Part shown: positions 47,903 to 61,563 of the stretch, in pieces
Numbering within the stretch: the stretch's first letter is position 1
How the letters are laid out: the number at the start of each line of letters is the position of its first letter
Assembly: GCA_964023205.1 (NCBI GenBank)
Contig: OZ026835.1
Span: forward strand, 5,538,414 to 5,602,413
Source: Lutraria lutraria
Lineage: Eukaryota > Mollusca > Bivalvia > Venerida > Mactridae
DNA: 64,000 nucleotides
Direction of reading: 5' to 3'
The notes under the pieces: model-generated
What the model was told of the DNA's origin: nothing
The model's database searches: none
What the model saw: only the letters and a program-made list of their open reading frames with translations
Position numbers and translations under genes: made by a program

Positions 47903-50900
47903 CTATCTGCAAATGAAAAACACCACACCCTTCCAAAATTGGATTCAAAATTTCAGAAAACAAGTAGTGTGCTATACAAAGTTAAAATTACTACATTACC
48001 TTCATAGTAAGTTCTTCAATTTACTTTTACACACTTACACTCGCTTGTAGTTTTTATTTAGACAGAGAAAATTCCAATTTTGCATTTCTGCCATAAATTA
48101 CACCATATTATTGTGACGTTATCAATAAAACTCCTAGTACATCACAATAGTCAAATCTTTATTAGACAGCCCTCATCTTATATAAACCATTTTCAAAGAC
48201 TCAAAAACAATACTGACCTGAACATCTTTATCAGAGAAAAAGACAAACAAACAGATACAAAAAGTGTAAAAAAACCAAAGCGATCATACATAAACAAGAA
48301 ATTAATTGCCCACCTTGATCTAGATCTGCGTTTGTGACTCGACTTCTTACCGCTCCTTTCTCGATATTCATAGTCTTCATAATCTTGTTTGCTGCTTTTG
48401 TGTCGGGATTCCCTAGGACTCAAATCATGGCTAGATTTTTTGAGCTTAGATCTACTTTGATATTCGCTTTCAGATGATTCAGAACGAGACACGTGTCTTT
48501 TCTTACTTGACTTGGTTCGTGAGTCTGGACTGTCATCACGTCTACTCGACTTTTTAGGTTTCCTGCTACTTTCTTCATAATAATCATCGTATGATGCATC
48601 TAATGATTCACGTCTCTCATACTTACTATCCCTTCTCCTTCTATCATCCCTTTCACTTTTATCTCTTCTAGATTTCTCACTTCTATCTCTTGTTCTACTG
48701 CTTTCTTTCTCTCTCTTTCTCTCACGTGACCTACTTCTATAATCTTTTTCCCTACGTCTCTCTCTCGATGAACTCCTGACATCTTTTTCATGATATCTCT
48801 CACGTGACCTACTTCTTTCACTCTCTCTGTGTTTTTTCCTACTACTTCTATCTCTCGATCTGCTTCGTTCTCTATATTTATCAGACTTGCTCTCTCTAAC
48901 TTTTCTTACCTCCCTTTCATCATCCGAATCTTCCTCATACATTCTTCTTTTGTCTCTCTCACTATCTCTCCTAGTTTTGTCCTTAGATTTAGTCACTGAT
49001 CTATTAGAGTCACTACGTTCAATTTTTCTACCTCTACCGTTCTTAGATTTTTTACTTTCTTCTTCACTAACATCAACACCACGTTTCTCACTTCGTGATG
49101 ATACGCGTTTAGACCTAGATTTTTGTTCCCTAGAATCTGATGTTGACCCTGAACTAGAACTTGAACTGTCTGAATCAGAGCTTGAACTAGAAGAGTCACT
49201 ACTGCTACCACTGCTGCTTGAGCTGGTGGAGCTCTCTTTCTTCTTTGATCTCTTAGCTTTCTCCCTTTTCCCTTTCTCTCTATCTTTCTCACGTTTCATT
49301 TCTTCTTCACTAAACTTTCTTTCTTTTTTCGAATTATTATGTCGATAAGTATCTTGGTCAATTTCGGTAAGTTCATTTTTTGATTCAAGGCCGGGAATCT
49401 CACTATGTCGGCCGCGTTGAAATGGATATTTAGCATGGGAGTCTGACAACGGATCTTTTAAGAATGAGGGAGTATTTTGGATTTCCTCTGTAACATAAAA
49501 ACAAAACATACTGTACATTGTAATATGTATTGTATAAAACTGTCACCTTTCTCACTCTTTCTATGTTATTTTTAGACTGTATCATTTAATTTCTTTATCC
49601 ATTAAACAATACAAATTTATACAGGTAAGCACCAACAAAAAAATCTTGACAAATTATCTTGATCATGTCACAGGATACCATGAAGCTTAAACAGCAAGTA
49701 TACATATATTCTTATCTATGTTTCATTGTTTAAGACTATTTAAAACTTCTCATGACATCAAATTTTATTTAAGAACAACAAGCTGCGTTAAATAAACGCA
49801 TAATGCCCCCGGTGGCATGCTCGACAATAGACTTGAGTCTAAATAAGTGGTTAAAAGGGAAAAGAATAAAATCCAATGTAAGCTGACCAAGTGGGTAAAT
49901 AAGAGAAAACACTTTTGTTTTACTTACGTTTTTTACGTTTGATTACATCCTGTTCTTCTCTTTCAGCCTCTTCAAGTCGACGACGTTGCACACGGTCAAA
50001 TGATTCACGCTTTCTACGCATCTTTATATCAAAGTCTTCATCCGACTCAGAACTGGAAGATTCTTCACTCACCTCTCTCTTCCTGTCTTTATCGCCATCA
50101 TCACTGTCACTGTCACTACCATAACCCAAACCTGTCAAACACTACATTTGTTAATTTCTCAAACCTAACCGACAAAAGGTCTGTACCAACCAAACACTGT
50201 TTTTACCTGTTTAAGACTGTTTGGTAATAAACAATCAATACAGTTAGTCATAAAAATAAGAACTAGAATCATAAAATATGCAAATTAAAAATGTTGAATT
50301 AGTCTACTAAATTTAAAGCCTAATATTAAACGATTCATCCATGAACAAAGGTTTAACATTGAATAAAAAATACAATGAAAGGAATGATAAAAAAACATAC
50401 AAACCGTTAAGCTCCATCAACAAATAAATACAAATAAATGATTCATTGTCATTCCGCCTGATGTCACAGTGTTACATAATCAAAGAAACAAATACATAGA
50501 CAACATGTAGAGAAAGTGGATTACTTACCAAGGGAGGTCAGTGATGCCAAAGCTGACGACTTGGCGAGTTGCGTTGCTGGAGCTTTGTTATACAAGAGAC
50601 AACATTAGTTAATACTCTACACATGATTCTAGCCTTGCATTCAAAAACCAGCCAGGCTTATCAACAAATATATACAAATCTTGTTGATTCTAAATCTTCG
50701 ACTGAAAAATGGAAGCTGTTTAATTTGTACATACATGAAAATCCATTTATCAAAGCTCTCACCGTGGCTTTAATAGAAGTGAAATAATTATGATCCCAAA
50801 TTCTAAAATCCTAATCTAAAACTTACTCAACTGAGATATGACACAAACAAGTACTTGAACTGGATCAAAGACTAAGTCAATATACAGTCTTATTGAAATT

Positions 50901-53900
50901 ACTGAGTAGCCGAAACATTAATCTATAAGATCTTAACACCAAAGATTTACAATAATTAACAAGAAAACATTATTCTGAGAAAAAACACACTGTTTTATGA
51001 TACCCATAACTATCTTGTAGTTAATTATCTAACATACAGACCGCTCAAAAATAATTTCTTTCATGCTCATTTCAATATAGAAAATAGCAGACTAATTAGA
51101 TATAAATAGTTAGACTATTTTTTTAACTGTAAATTACTATTTAAAAACAGGCTTTTTTTCACATGATAGAATGATTTTGAACATCAAGATGGCATTTATT
51201 ATTCATAATACCACAATATAAAAACTGAAAAACAAATAAAATACAAGAAAAACAACATATATTTGATCCTTTATTTGTTAAGAACAGTACCAGAAATATT
51301 TCAATACCAAGAATGGTTGTAGTTGAAACAAGAAAAAAAATCAATTTAGACATGGAATACTCTTCAGTTGTAATCCTCAAGTAAATGAAAAAAAATTGAT
51401 TAGAGACAATATTAATAATATTTGTAGGAACCATTTTCTATCAGTATAAGATATACACCAGAAAAAATGTAATATATATATATTATATACTATTGTTAAT
51501 TAGCTTTTTGGAACAAGTCAAAGTGTGCAACAAATGTCCTTTGAGTCATGTAAATATTAACTTTGTTACCATACAGCCCACTATGTCCACTTCAGAATCA
51601 TATATATCACTCAAGTATCAATGTGAATGTTTGGTGAAGTTTGTGCAACAAATAAATAATTAGCCAGAAGATTTACTTTACAGCCAAAGTAGAATTAACC
51701 TTCGATTTCTTCAATAGAATTTATAAAATGTCCAAACTTAGCTAAGAGAAGGATCATTACATAACACAAGATAAAGTCTTAGACTTTTAGAAAAGAAAGA
51801 AATATAAACCCACATATGCATACAAAGATCTGTATCCATAGTCATCCCTTGTCATCAAAAACAAACCTGTTCAGTATTTTTTTCATTGAATTTGTGTATC
51901 TTAAACAGTGGGCATGTTTATTAAACTTACCTTTAGATGCATTAGCTTTTGCTTTATTGTAGACATTTCTTGTGATGCCGTATATTTCATTATCTGTAAC
52001 CTCAAGTAATATTTCTGTCAACATTCGTCTTACTTTCAAAAGCTGAAGAATACCCAACAACAGCACATTATATAAAGATCATACAAGATGCACAATCTAA
52101 GATCAATGGTTTATAGTAAGTTATTTAACTATAAATTCTAATCTGGTTTGGAAAAAATAGTTCCATCTTTGTTATATACAAGTATAGTTTTTGCTGACAG
52201 GGTATTAAACTCCAAGCTCAAATCTCCATTCCATTCTTAAAGTATTCTGGTTGAAAAGACAGAGCTATTTAATGATTAAATACATAGTCAGATTATTTAC
52301 GATGATAGACCAATGAATCAATAAAAGCATTATTATATGGTCATTTTGAGGACTACAACAGCACTATTTTTTGGTCCTAACAGGCTGGCAATGATCCCTG
52401 ATGACCCTTGTAGTAAGTACATGAAAACAATGACTTACAAATTCTGCTTGTTTCTCCTCCTCTGTTTTCACTGGGGAAGGACTTCTTCTCTCGGAAGATT
52501 TACGTCCATGTGGGGACTGAGAAGGTACAGAGCCCCTAGAATGAGCGGAACCAGATCTTCTACGAGGAGATGGGGACACTGACCTTTCCTCTTCATTCTC
52601 TTCATCATCGGAATCCTTCAAAGGAATATTAATGCTAAATGATTACCCAAATAATTATCCGATTGAACTATTTTCTCAATTTCTTGCCAGGTCTTTTTTT
52701 CCAGTGTTTTGAGTAAACAATGTTAAGCTTGAGCATACCCCAAAACAGAACAAGAGTTCTGCAAGTGGTGCCATCGCTCTTTTGTTCACTGCCTCAGTGA
52801 GCTCTATCCATCTATGAAGTTTCATGTTGCTACCTCTTATAGTTTCTGAACTATAAGCTACATTAAACTTTTTGCACAGACACAGTTATCACAATAGCTC
52901 GACTTTCTTCGAAAACAGAAGAGCTAAAGATTGTTGATAATGAGCATTATATATATTTAATCAGCATATATTAAGTCTTAAGGATCTGATGCATTATTAG
53001 CTTAGTACCAGTTTTCTACTTTTAAACTGTTATCATCAATTCACTTGATTAATAATTACACAGCTTTTCTTAAATAACATTCAAACTTAATATACTTACA
53101 AATTTACTCTTTCTAGGTACTCTAGGCCCTGCATCATAGCCTTCTTTCTCAGCTCTTAATGCTTCCTCTGCTTCTCTTTCAGCTTCAGCACGAGCTAGTT
53201 TGGCTGTTTCAATCTCCTTCTCTCTTTGTTCTTTCTCTACTTTCTTCTGTTTCTCTCTTTCCATCTTTTCAAGACCTTCCCGTATCCAAGCTGGAAGTGT
53301 TTTTCTTTTTGCAGCATCTAGCACAATGTAACACAAATAATTTTGTTATGTTGACTAACAACTCATAAATGATAAGACTAGGAAAAAAGATGATGAATAA
53401 ATCCTTTTAATTAAATAAGCTTCAAAACTTCTGCAGAGAAAGTTCATAATACTTTTGACATCTACTATGGTCTAGTTAACATATCTCTGTTCCGAACTGA
53501 CAAAGCAAACCAAATTAATCATAAACTCAAGTACATAAACTTTGTGTTCAACTATATTATGACAATATGTTAGAGCAATAAATCTATATACCTAAAACCA
53601 TAGCTTCATTTGTATCATGTGGGGACATATCTCTGTCAGATCTTGCAAAGTTGTCTGCCCTTGGTGGGAAATTACCTCCATGTTGAGGTCCACGTCCCCA
53701 GGGAGGAGGCCCACTGTGAAAATTATCTGATTTATCCTGAAACAATTTAAAAAAGTAACAATGAAAGAGAAACAGTTCTTTTTATAGAATTTTGATAGCT
53801 GCAACAAATGTTACATGTTGATAGTATAGGTATCTAAGACCCACCTCTGTGGTCGATTGAGTAAGGTCGCTGACTTCAAATCACTGTAACCCCTCACTGA

Positions 53901-56900
53901 TAGAAGATTGTGGGTTCGAGTCCAACTACTGACCATGTCTTTTTATGTGAGAAAGTAGGAAGTTTCTTATGGAGAATGGGAGTTTAGTACTGGTTCTTCC
54001 CAGGAATGATGGTTAGGTGAGTTGTCAGGTAGGGCTGAGTATCGATAAAAATTATCGATACGATATTAAAATTTTGTATCGATACAGAATGATCCATATC
54101 CGATATATCATTTGATGTTCTATATTGAAATAAAATATTGAAATAAAATCAGAAGTACTGAGAAACATTGACTGTACTGGCACAGGTACTTGACACAAAC
54201 TCAAATTTTTGCTGCATAGGCTACTTATATTCCTAACAACAATGGAAGGTACCTAATGTTAATTCAACAGGCATGCCAAACACCCATGCTTAACTGCAAT
54301 TAAAGCTATTTTCTTCTTGTGGTTGACAGCAGGTAGGTTTTATATATGTGTCGCAACTTTTTATTTGACGAAAATTCTCAAAATACGGTCCAAAACATGT
54401 TTTTAAAATCCTGTTTTGATCACTATTTGTTTGATACAATATATCAACCGAACCCTATATACCGGAATTCGATACCATTCGTGAACCGGTACTCAGCCCT
54501 ACTGTCAGGGCCCTAGCTGCACTTTAGGGGAAGGGGCCTGGGGAATTTCGTGTCATTTTGAGGAAAAGGGGAATTTCCGGGGATCTTAAACTGCCTTATA
54601 ATCCCGCAATAAACGTATAAAGATTAAAATAGCTGTATTTTAATATATTGTACATTAATATACAATTGATCAATGACTAATAACTTGACATTAACCATTT
54701 AAGACAAACATATACATGATCTGTGTCAGATTCATATTTTTTTCTGGAGGTGAATTATCATCTAAAATAGGGGAAAAAAGTATATTATATCAGGAGGGGA
54801 ATGGGGCCGAATTACTGTTAAAAAGGGGTGTAGACCCCGAATAAACAAACAATAGGTATCTTAGAACAGATTTAATGTTTTGACAAAAAAGCAGCAGTAA
54901 TTATAAGAAGATATAACCAAAAAGAAATTTAATGATTTCCAGTACATTTGTGTGTTATAAGGCTACAGTTTACATACCTGTCCTTCGTATTCTTCATATT
55001 CTCCACCATGGTTATAATCAAACTGTTGAAAACTGCTATGATTGTAATCAAATCCCTGTGGTTCTGACTGCTGTTAGAATAATTCAATTATGAGAATATG
55101 ACTTAGCAATATGCATTCATTATAATTTCACATTCACTTGATACTTTCTAAACCACATCAAGTCATTCAATGTTGACTTAGCTAGGAACAAAATTGAAAG
55201 ACAAATACAGGGCCTTTTTCCAAAAATTGAGAAGGGGCCTTAGCCTTTCATTTTGGGAAATTCAAGATTTGGTGGTTAGACTATCAAATTTGAATATAGC
55301 ACTGTATTTTTTTAATTTCTTGCCTCAAATTGGGACAAAAGAGCCTTTTTGCTTTTGGGAAGTCACCGAATTTCGACCTTTGTTATAAAGAAGGAAAAAA
55401 GGCCCTGAAATATGTACATCATTCTAATTTCTATCATACAGACTGTCACAAAGCTATAGGGTGTTATTGTTACTGAATGCTCCAAATCAGATGCAAAATC
55501 TGCACAAACAGCAAGTTACCTTCTCAGGTCCATGTCCTGGTCCAGGCGGTGGTGGGACACCCCAGCCTTGGTTGGGAGCATTCCACTGTTGAGAGTTACC
55601 TCCCCAATTCCAGTTGTCTTGTCCACCGTACATGCCTAAAATAAATACATAAAATATTTTATAAGTGCAAATAGTATATACTTCTAAAGTTCAGAGTCAA
55701 GTCAATTGTGTTTTAAATTATAAAAATTTACTAAAAAGCCATTCTCATTTTTGTTATCTCTTTGACTTCAAATAATAATATTGAAATTATATCAGTGATA
55801 TTTTTCAGGATTTTGAGAAAGGCCCAGTAATGTCAAAATTGTGAAAAATTAACGTCATTTTCCCAAAAATTCTGAAAAAATTGTCCATAATTGTGAAAAT
55901 AGGAACATGTATTAAAATCAACCTAAAATCGATCATTTGACATCCTTTGGCCGCTGCTTTGGTAATTTACGTAATCTTTAAGATCAGGTTTTTGTTGGGT
56001 GGGGCCTGTAAGAATAAGATACCACAATTCGAACAGGTTTATATGAAATATCCATTATGTGGTGCTGTTATCCGAAATTTGTTGTCCGAAATTAGTATAC
56101 TTTGTGGACATATAAATGTAACGACCGTTCTTGAAAATTAACAATTCTTTGACATTTTATTGGCGATAATGCTTTATGCATTGATAGGTACAAACGACCG
56201 AACAACATGCTCAAAGATATGACTGATTGAGAACCCATTCCTGTAAAATTGACCCACTTTTGTTTTAAATGGTAAACAAAGCTATTTTTGGAAAATCAAT
56301 CTAAAATAACAAATGTTAGATACAGCATTTTCAGAAAATTGCACTCGTCATCGGACATTGAAGGGTTTATTTACAAATTGTTACCTTTTCTGGCCAATTT
56401 TTTATCTTTTTTAATAGGGGAAAACTGATTTTCGAGGGGAATTTTTGGCTTCTAAATGGGGAAAAAACTTTGCTTGGGGATAATGCCGATATTCGGCGTC
56501 TGTTAAATATATAAGGTAAAAAACCATCTTAGATGCTTGACCTTTCGTCCCCATACCAGTTCACGTTGACAGTGATTCGTACTTAGATTTACACACAAGT
56601 GAACCGTAAATATGATGTAAACTTAGTACGAAAGAACTCTGCGCATGCGCACATTATACGGACAATGTTATTTTGGTAGGAATAAAAAGTGAAGATCAAC
56701 CCGATGCTTTATTTCAAAACGATAAACAATCATACAGTTTAAAATTGTGAATTTTACTTTATACAATTGTGAATGGGCCTGTTTTCCGGTACCACTTATA
56801 GGGGAAAAAATCACTGTATATGTAAATATATCCAAACTCATGTTAGTATTTTACCTCCATTGTTTTGAGCAGGTCCTGAGTTTTCTTCATTACAAATTTC

Positions 56901-57505
56901 CATACCATCCCCCTGGGGTCCACTGGTTATATCCTGTAGTGGAGGAGGGGGTGGTTGCTGTTGTTGTATGAGTACAGGGGGTGGGTCTCCTGGCACAGGT
57001 GTCACAGAATCTTTTTGTGCTATCCATTGTTTTGCTAATGCCGCCCAATCCACTAAAAGGATATTATATCAAGTCAAAGATTTTGGCACATTCAAATGAA
57101 GATACATTAGACTAGGACATAAGTACAATTCATGGCTAAGTTAATTTTCATGTGTCAATCAAAGACAATGAAACCCTCCAATGAATATCACACAACAGTA
57201 TAATTAAGACAATAAGTTGCAAATATCCAAAAATTCAATTAAATGCTTGTTCTAACCTCTATACAAATTGTAACAAAAGGTGAACAACTAGCTGACATGT
57301 ATATATGTAAGTGACATAGTTACAAGTAAAGTTCTTATAAATACTAAGTTATAGTTCAATTATTACAAGCAGCTTAGCTTTAACATATATTTTAATACAT
57401 TTTTATACCTTGATCATGTGCCATGCCCTGTAAGTTTGCCTGCTGCATTGGCCAACCAGAACCACCTCCAGCATTGCCACCACCTTGCCACTGGTTTGCC
57501 CACAT
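47903..57505 (-). CDS. PNISR: PNISR, SR-rich splicing-associated protein (SFRS18)
   Basis: Nuclear Arg/Ser-rich protein linked to pre-mRNA splicing and nuclear speckles in vertebrates. Coding exons in gene order (minus strand): 57505-57409, 57052-56855, 55635-55520, 55070-54978, 53736-53592, 53317-53100, 52615-52439, 52042-51931, 50582-50529, 50131-49928, 49487-48314 and 47906-47903. The sum is 2589 nt, 863 codons, with all phases closing; the 47903 end includes the stop TAG. Conserved blocks: N-terminal Trp/Gln-rich start MWANQWQ; DWAALAKQWIAQ near residue 34; Gly/Pro/Tyr-rich segment 99-216; TLPAWIREGLEKMEREKQKK from 223; SKFDSDDEEN at the exon 6/7 junction; RRMLTEILLEVTD near 353; SSALASLTSLGLGYGSDS at the exon 9/10 junction; and a long poly-Ser and RS-repeat tail ending RSRSR, like the human C-terminus. 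Human PNISR is 805 residues, so this is slightly longer. The intron 11 donor is a weak gtgggc. The acceptor at 57507-57508 one base before the ATG shows a non-coding upstream exon. Confidence 0.95.
48314..49487 (-). other. PNISR: RS domain exon of PNISR
   Basis: This 1174-nt exon encodes residues 472-863 (in part). It starts with an acidic-basic linker, then KREK-type charged repeats, an unbroken Ser-rich block (about residues 528-560), and dense RS/RD/RE dipeptides. Reading past the exon end gives a hydrophobic tail down to 48193 that does not fit the family. Splicing at 48313 to 47906 instead restores the typical RSRSR ending. Confidence 0.85.
52735..52925. repeat. Dispersed repeat, copy 2 of 2
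   Basis: In the PNISR intron between exons 6 and 7. Shares gttgctacctcttatagttt, ttttgcacagac and cttcgaaaacag with 19480-19645 in the same order. Confidence 0.6.
53838..54029 (+). repeat. tRNA-derived SINE, family 1, truncated copy
   Basis: Head with A-box-like tggtcgattgagtaaggtcg and B-box-like gggttcgagtccaac, and body ggttcttcccaggaatgatg, as at 6247. The tail is missing where the element at 54030 begins. Confidence 0.75.
54030..54501. mobile_element. hAT-type MITE with 8-bp target duplication
   Basis: Ends TAGGGCTGAGTA (54030-54041) and TACTCAGCCCTA (54490-54501) are perfect inverted repeats. Flanks are ttgtcagg (54022-54029) and ctgtcagg (54502-54509), an 8-bp duplication with one mismatch, the length made by hAT transposases. 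Non-coding, with tatcgat palindromes. Inserted into the tail of a SINE. Confidence 0.75.
55208..55407. repeat. 200-bp MITE with CAGGGCCTTTTTCC ends
   Basis: Left cagggcctttttcc and right ggaaaaaaggccctg are inverted repeats, allowing one inserted base. Both flanks show aaata, a possible 5-bp target duplication. In the PNISR intron between exons 3 and 4. The internal 64-codon frame is chance. Confidence 0.65.
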
Positions 57506-58075
57506 TCTGAATAAAAATATTACACAATTATGAGTAAAAATGATCATGGGGTCAGATCTTGCCTAATGCGCACTGGATCAGTCCTTAGAAGAATGATCAT
57601 TTATCATGTGTATCACTCAGTTACTTAGTACAATTTACTTACATTTAACCTTCAGTCTATCATTTCATGTACATGTATGTAACATTTATTGTAAGTGATT
57701 ACAATTTATAAATAATATACTAATAATTGTGAAATGAATTCAGAACAATGTTCCATGACATGCATGCCCAACAAAATTGGGAGCGAGAAAAATCTGGTCC
57801 TTGCCAAGGATTGAACCCAGGATACTTAGCACTATAGATGGACACTGAACCATGTTGCTAAAGAGTTGACAAGACAGCTAGGCTGTCGAAAGTGGCCATA
57901 CTTCTACAATCACTACACTACATCAAATTTTATTGAACTAATAATATTTTATAATATTTTAAATTACGTGATGACACCCTGTATCTACGACCTTTAACAC
58001 TTCAATACAGTGGGGCCGAACCGACTTGGGGCAGATTTGATTGGATACCCATGGATGGCATAAATTTAGTCCATT
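57506..58075. other. PNISR 5' intron with a SINE head
   Basis: No coding sequence. A minus-strand tRNA-like head lies at about 57775-57880: A-box-like ttagcaacatggttcagtg, B-box-like gggttcaatcc. It is probably a SINE. A minus-strand gtaagt near 57640 could be a donor for a 5' non-coding exon, but this cannot be judged. Confidence 0.5.
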
Positions 58076-61000
58076 TTGCCTGTTGCACAGTAAATGGGCC
58101 AAAAGTAGTAGCATCTAAGGCAAAAAAAAAAGTTTCATAATTTTGATTTATTTTGTCTGCATGACAATGTTTTATGTATCTTGGTTCTGATTCTGATGGA
58201 GAAAAGATAACTTTTGGCTCAAAAAAAATTTTATTGGCAATTTTCATTAAGTGGTCATGTAGGGGGACGGACGTTACAGTTGAATATTACAAATCCAGTT
58301 GTGAAGCCTATTATAGACAAAACTGCATTAGAATTGGTTTTCCTATAAAAGTGATGTATTGTCTATAGTATGTTGGTGTAATTTTGGCAGATTTTTAAAA
58401 AAAAATCACTTTTTTCCAAATTCTCATTTTGAATCTTGGAATAACTCAAAAACCAAAAAATTCCATTTCCCTTTATACTGTTTTCACAAGCAAAAGCAGG
58501 GTAAAATCACATTTTAGATGAAGATAATAACATACACATATAAAATACAATTCATTTTTAAGTCAGTTATTTTAATGCAAGTTTAAATATACTCATGAAC
58601 TAATACCTAAAATGGGGGACGGATGTTACATTTCAAGGGGACGGACGTTACACAAAATACAAACTTAAGAATTCTGTAATTTTATTACATATTTAAGGGA
58701 GGAACCTATTTATTTGCAATCATTTTGCTTTGGTTATGTAAAAGAAAAAATGTATTTTGAAAAAAAAAGAATTTTTGTGACATATTTAGCCTCAAAATAA
58801 AATATTGCTGTAACGTCCGTCCCCCTACCTGACCACTTAATGTAAATCACCAATAAAAGATTTTATCAGCCAAAAATTATCTTGTTTTTTAGACTAGTGT
58901 TTTTGTCTTCCAGCATAAAAAAATACTGTCAAAATAATTATAATAAATGTATGTTATTCTCATTTAAAAATACTTAGAAATTACAATGATATTTGTTGAA
59001 ACAAAAGTTCCATTTATCAGACTCAGACAGTGAAGTGCAGTGTAACTTACCAACAGCATGTCAGCTGTAATTATACCTAACATTTTTATTATACTTCTAT
59101 GGTCAAGATTTACCTGCAAATTACTGACATAATAGATATTTTAAGTATTTTTAAGATTGAATTAATTGAATAAAATACTTTTTATTGCTTTACAAATTTT
59201 AAAAATTAAGCTGTGGCAACTGCCCTTGCGCTTAGCGTGGCTATGACACTAATGATATTTGATGACTTATTTGAATCCTAAATGCAAATTTATTTCTATA
59301 GAATAACAAGTCAATTAATGTTACTTTGTGAAAGTTAAAATACTCTTTAAATCAGTTACTGTCTGGTCTCTTTGGAATCAAACAGAATCATATTCCAAAG
59401 GAGTTACTTACTAGGAACTAAATCCAATTACTCCAATGCATTATTTTTATTTGTCTAATATAAAGAGGTTGTCCATATTTTTTAAATATGCAAATTAAAG
59501 ACATTGAACAGTTCCTATCTTAGTGAACCCCTCAAAGCCACTGGAAGTCTAATCTCTTAATTGTTTTATTGCCCTTTATCAGTCTAATCCTGTCTGGTCA
59601 CGGTCAGTTTAGTGTCTGTAGACTTGACTTCTAATACAACAGTATGATTATTTATAAATGTTTTTGCTTTATGTTGGTAATTAGTTTATGACTGATTTCC
59701 TGTTGTTTTATATGCATGGAGTGACTGATTATGTAAATTGAAGCTAGTCTGCCAATGACCCTGTTTTATTACCCCCTACTGTGGAATACAGATGACTCCT
59801 GGTCCATAAGACACATGTATGCCTAGCATTCATGGCTCAATGTGCCACATTGATTTATGGTCCTTTGTTAATTGGAGCTCATTATGAAATTGCAGTACTG
59901 TTTTCATGAGGTACTGATTGCATAATGGTCACCTCTAAAGGGATTAAATTAATCACCCACTGGGTCTGACTCAAATAGAAAGACCCTAATATCATCCACA
60001 ATGCAGTGTTTTTACAACTGATTGACTGGGGTCCCTTTTGTAGTCATTCACACATCTAGAAATAGCATACAATAATTGCCTTAGGGTATTAAGTCTGAAT
60101 AATACCTTACAATTGTCTACAAAAACTGCATTGGATTACCATATGAGATATATTGAACAACCTTCTTTTCCAAATAGAGTTTTACAGAATTATGTAACAT
60201 TCGTCCCTTTTCTGTAACGTCCGTCCCCTATCCAATAAATAAGATATTTTAAACTATTCTAAGACCAGATAGCTTTTTGAGCATTAGTTTTAAGTAAGAT
60301 TTATATATTGTTCATGTATAAAACATTAATAGCTTAGTTTATTATGAAAAAAAGAGAAAAATTGAACTTTTTATCATCATTTATGGTCATATTTTTAATA
60401 TTTTATTTCCAAAAGTAATAAAAATCAATAAACAAAGTTCAAATTTAAAACAAAGTCTGATTTTTTAAGAAGACCTTTTTCTTAAATAATCCCAAGTAGA
60501 AAAAGTAAAAATCTTTGAAGATTTTGATATTAAATGAAGGTTTTAACAATGTATGGATAGGGGGGACGGACGTTACGGGGACGGACGTTACATATAAGTT
60601 TAGCATTTTAGTCCTGTGTTCATCTGTTACATAATGCAGTATGTCTTATTGTACATTTTTGGAATCAGTACTTGAAGTGTGATGTTGTTAAGTTATTTTG
60701 ATCTTTTTTATTTTGTTCTTTAGTGAAATATCAGGGGGGGACGGACGTTACACTTTTTTCCGTACAAAACATTTTTTTGTTTAAAAATCAATTTTTTTTA
60801 AAAATCTGCCCATATGCAGTATCAAAAGCACTTGCCTCTAATAATGCACATATATTCTAATAAAATGACACAGAAAACAAGACTGAAAATGTGAAATAGT
60901 AGTTTGTGTAATAAATTTTTGGAGTAATGTGTTTTGGAAAATTGGCTGCATTACATAGGTACCCATTTTACATAAACCACCATAAAAAATTGATTTCTTA

Positions 61001-61347
61001 ATCTATTTACAATATTTACACACCTACTGAAAGGTAATAAAAAATGCTTTGTAGGAAACTATTTAAATGATTAGGGTGTTAAATAATGATGTCATTGTTA
61101 CATGTTTAAAATAGGTAAAAAAGTAGATGCTAAAACATTACAGGTATAAACGGACATTTTTCAGGCATAAAATAGTCTGTAATTTTTTTTATAGTCACAG
61201 GATCCAAAAACTGTCTCAGGTACATTTGAATAATACTTATATCAATCAAATAACAACAAAAATTTGCATGTCAAACTATGAGTTTGTAAAAAACATGGAA
61301 TTACATAACATTTTGAAAAATTGGCCCATTTACTGTGCAACAGGCAA
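58076..61347. mobile_element. 3.3-kb inverted-repeat element with nine GGGGACGGACGTTACA copies
   Basis: A perfect 27-bp inverted repeat lies at 58076-58102 (starts TTGCCTGTTGCACAGTAAAT) and 61321-61347. A looser pair is ggcagatttttaaa near 58388 and its reverse complement near 60795. The motif GGGGACGGACGTTACA or a 1-2 base variant occurs in + orientation at 58263, 58615, 58637, 60562, 60577 and 60737, and in - orientation at 58809, 60193 and 60213. The 58,200-58,280 and 58,810-58,890 segments are also inverted relatives of each other. No frame above 85 codons. Probably a large non-autonomous DNA transposon; true ends could lie somewhat outside. Confidence 0.6.
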
Positions 61348-61563
61348 TTTCCATGATTTAGTCAGTTAGTTAGTGTGCTAGTCTACATTTATGAGACGTA
61401 CGAGCAATCCATTCATGATTTTGCTATTTCATCTATTGCCCGCTACGTCTCATTGCGAAGGACCAAAACAATGTCGGATTTCTGAGTTTTGTCAAGTTTG
61501 TCTTTTCAGCAGTTCAAAGTACAATATTCCGTCAATAAGCATGGAAATGTATAAATATAGCAT

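Noticed and set aside
48193..48313. Hydrophobic C-terminal extension of PNISR by reading through
   Set aside because: The family ends in RSRSR, and splicing to 47906 gives exactly that; the read-through tail looks like translated intron.
48887..49348. 153-codon Leu/Ser-rich frame on the + strand
   Set aside because: Antisense shadow of the PNISR RS exon; composition mirrors the Arg/Ser/Lys codons on the other strand.
58174..58368. Short frames inside the 3.3-kb element as a transposase remnant
   Set aside because: All are short and show no catalytic motif; the element appears non-coding.
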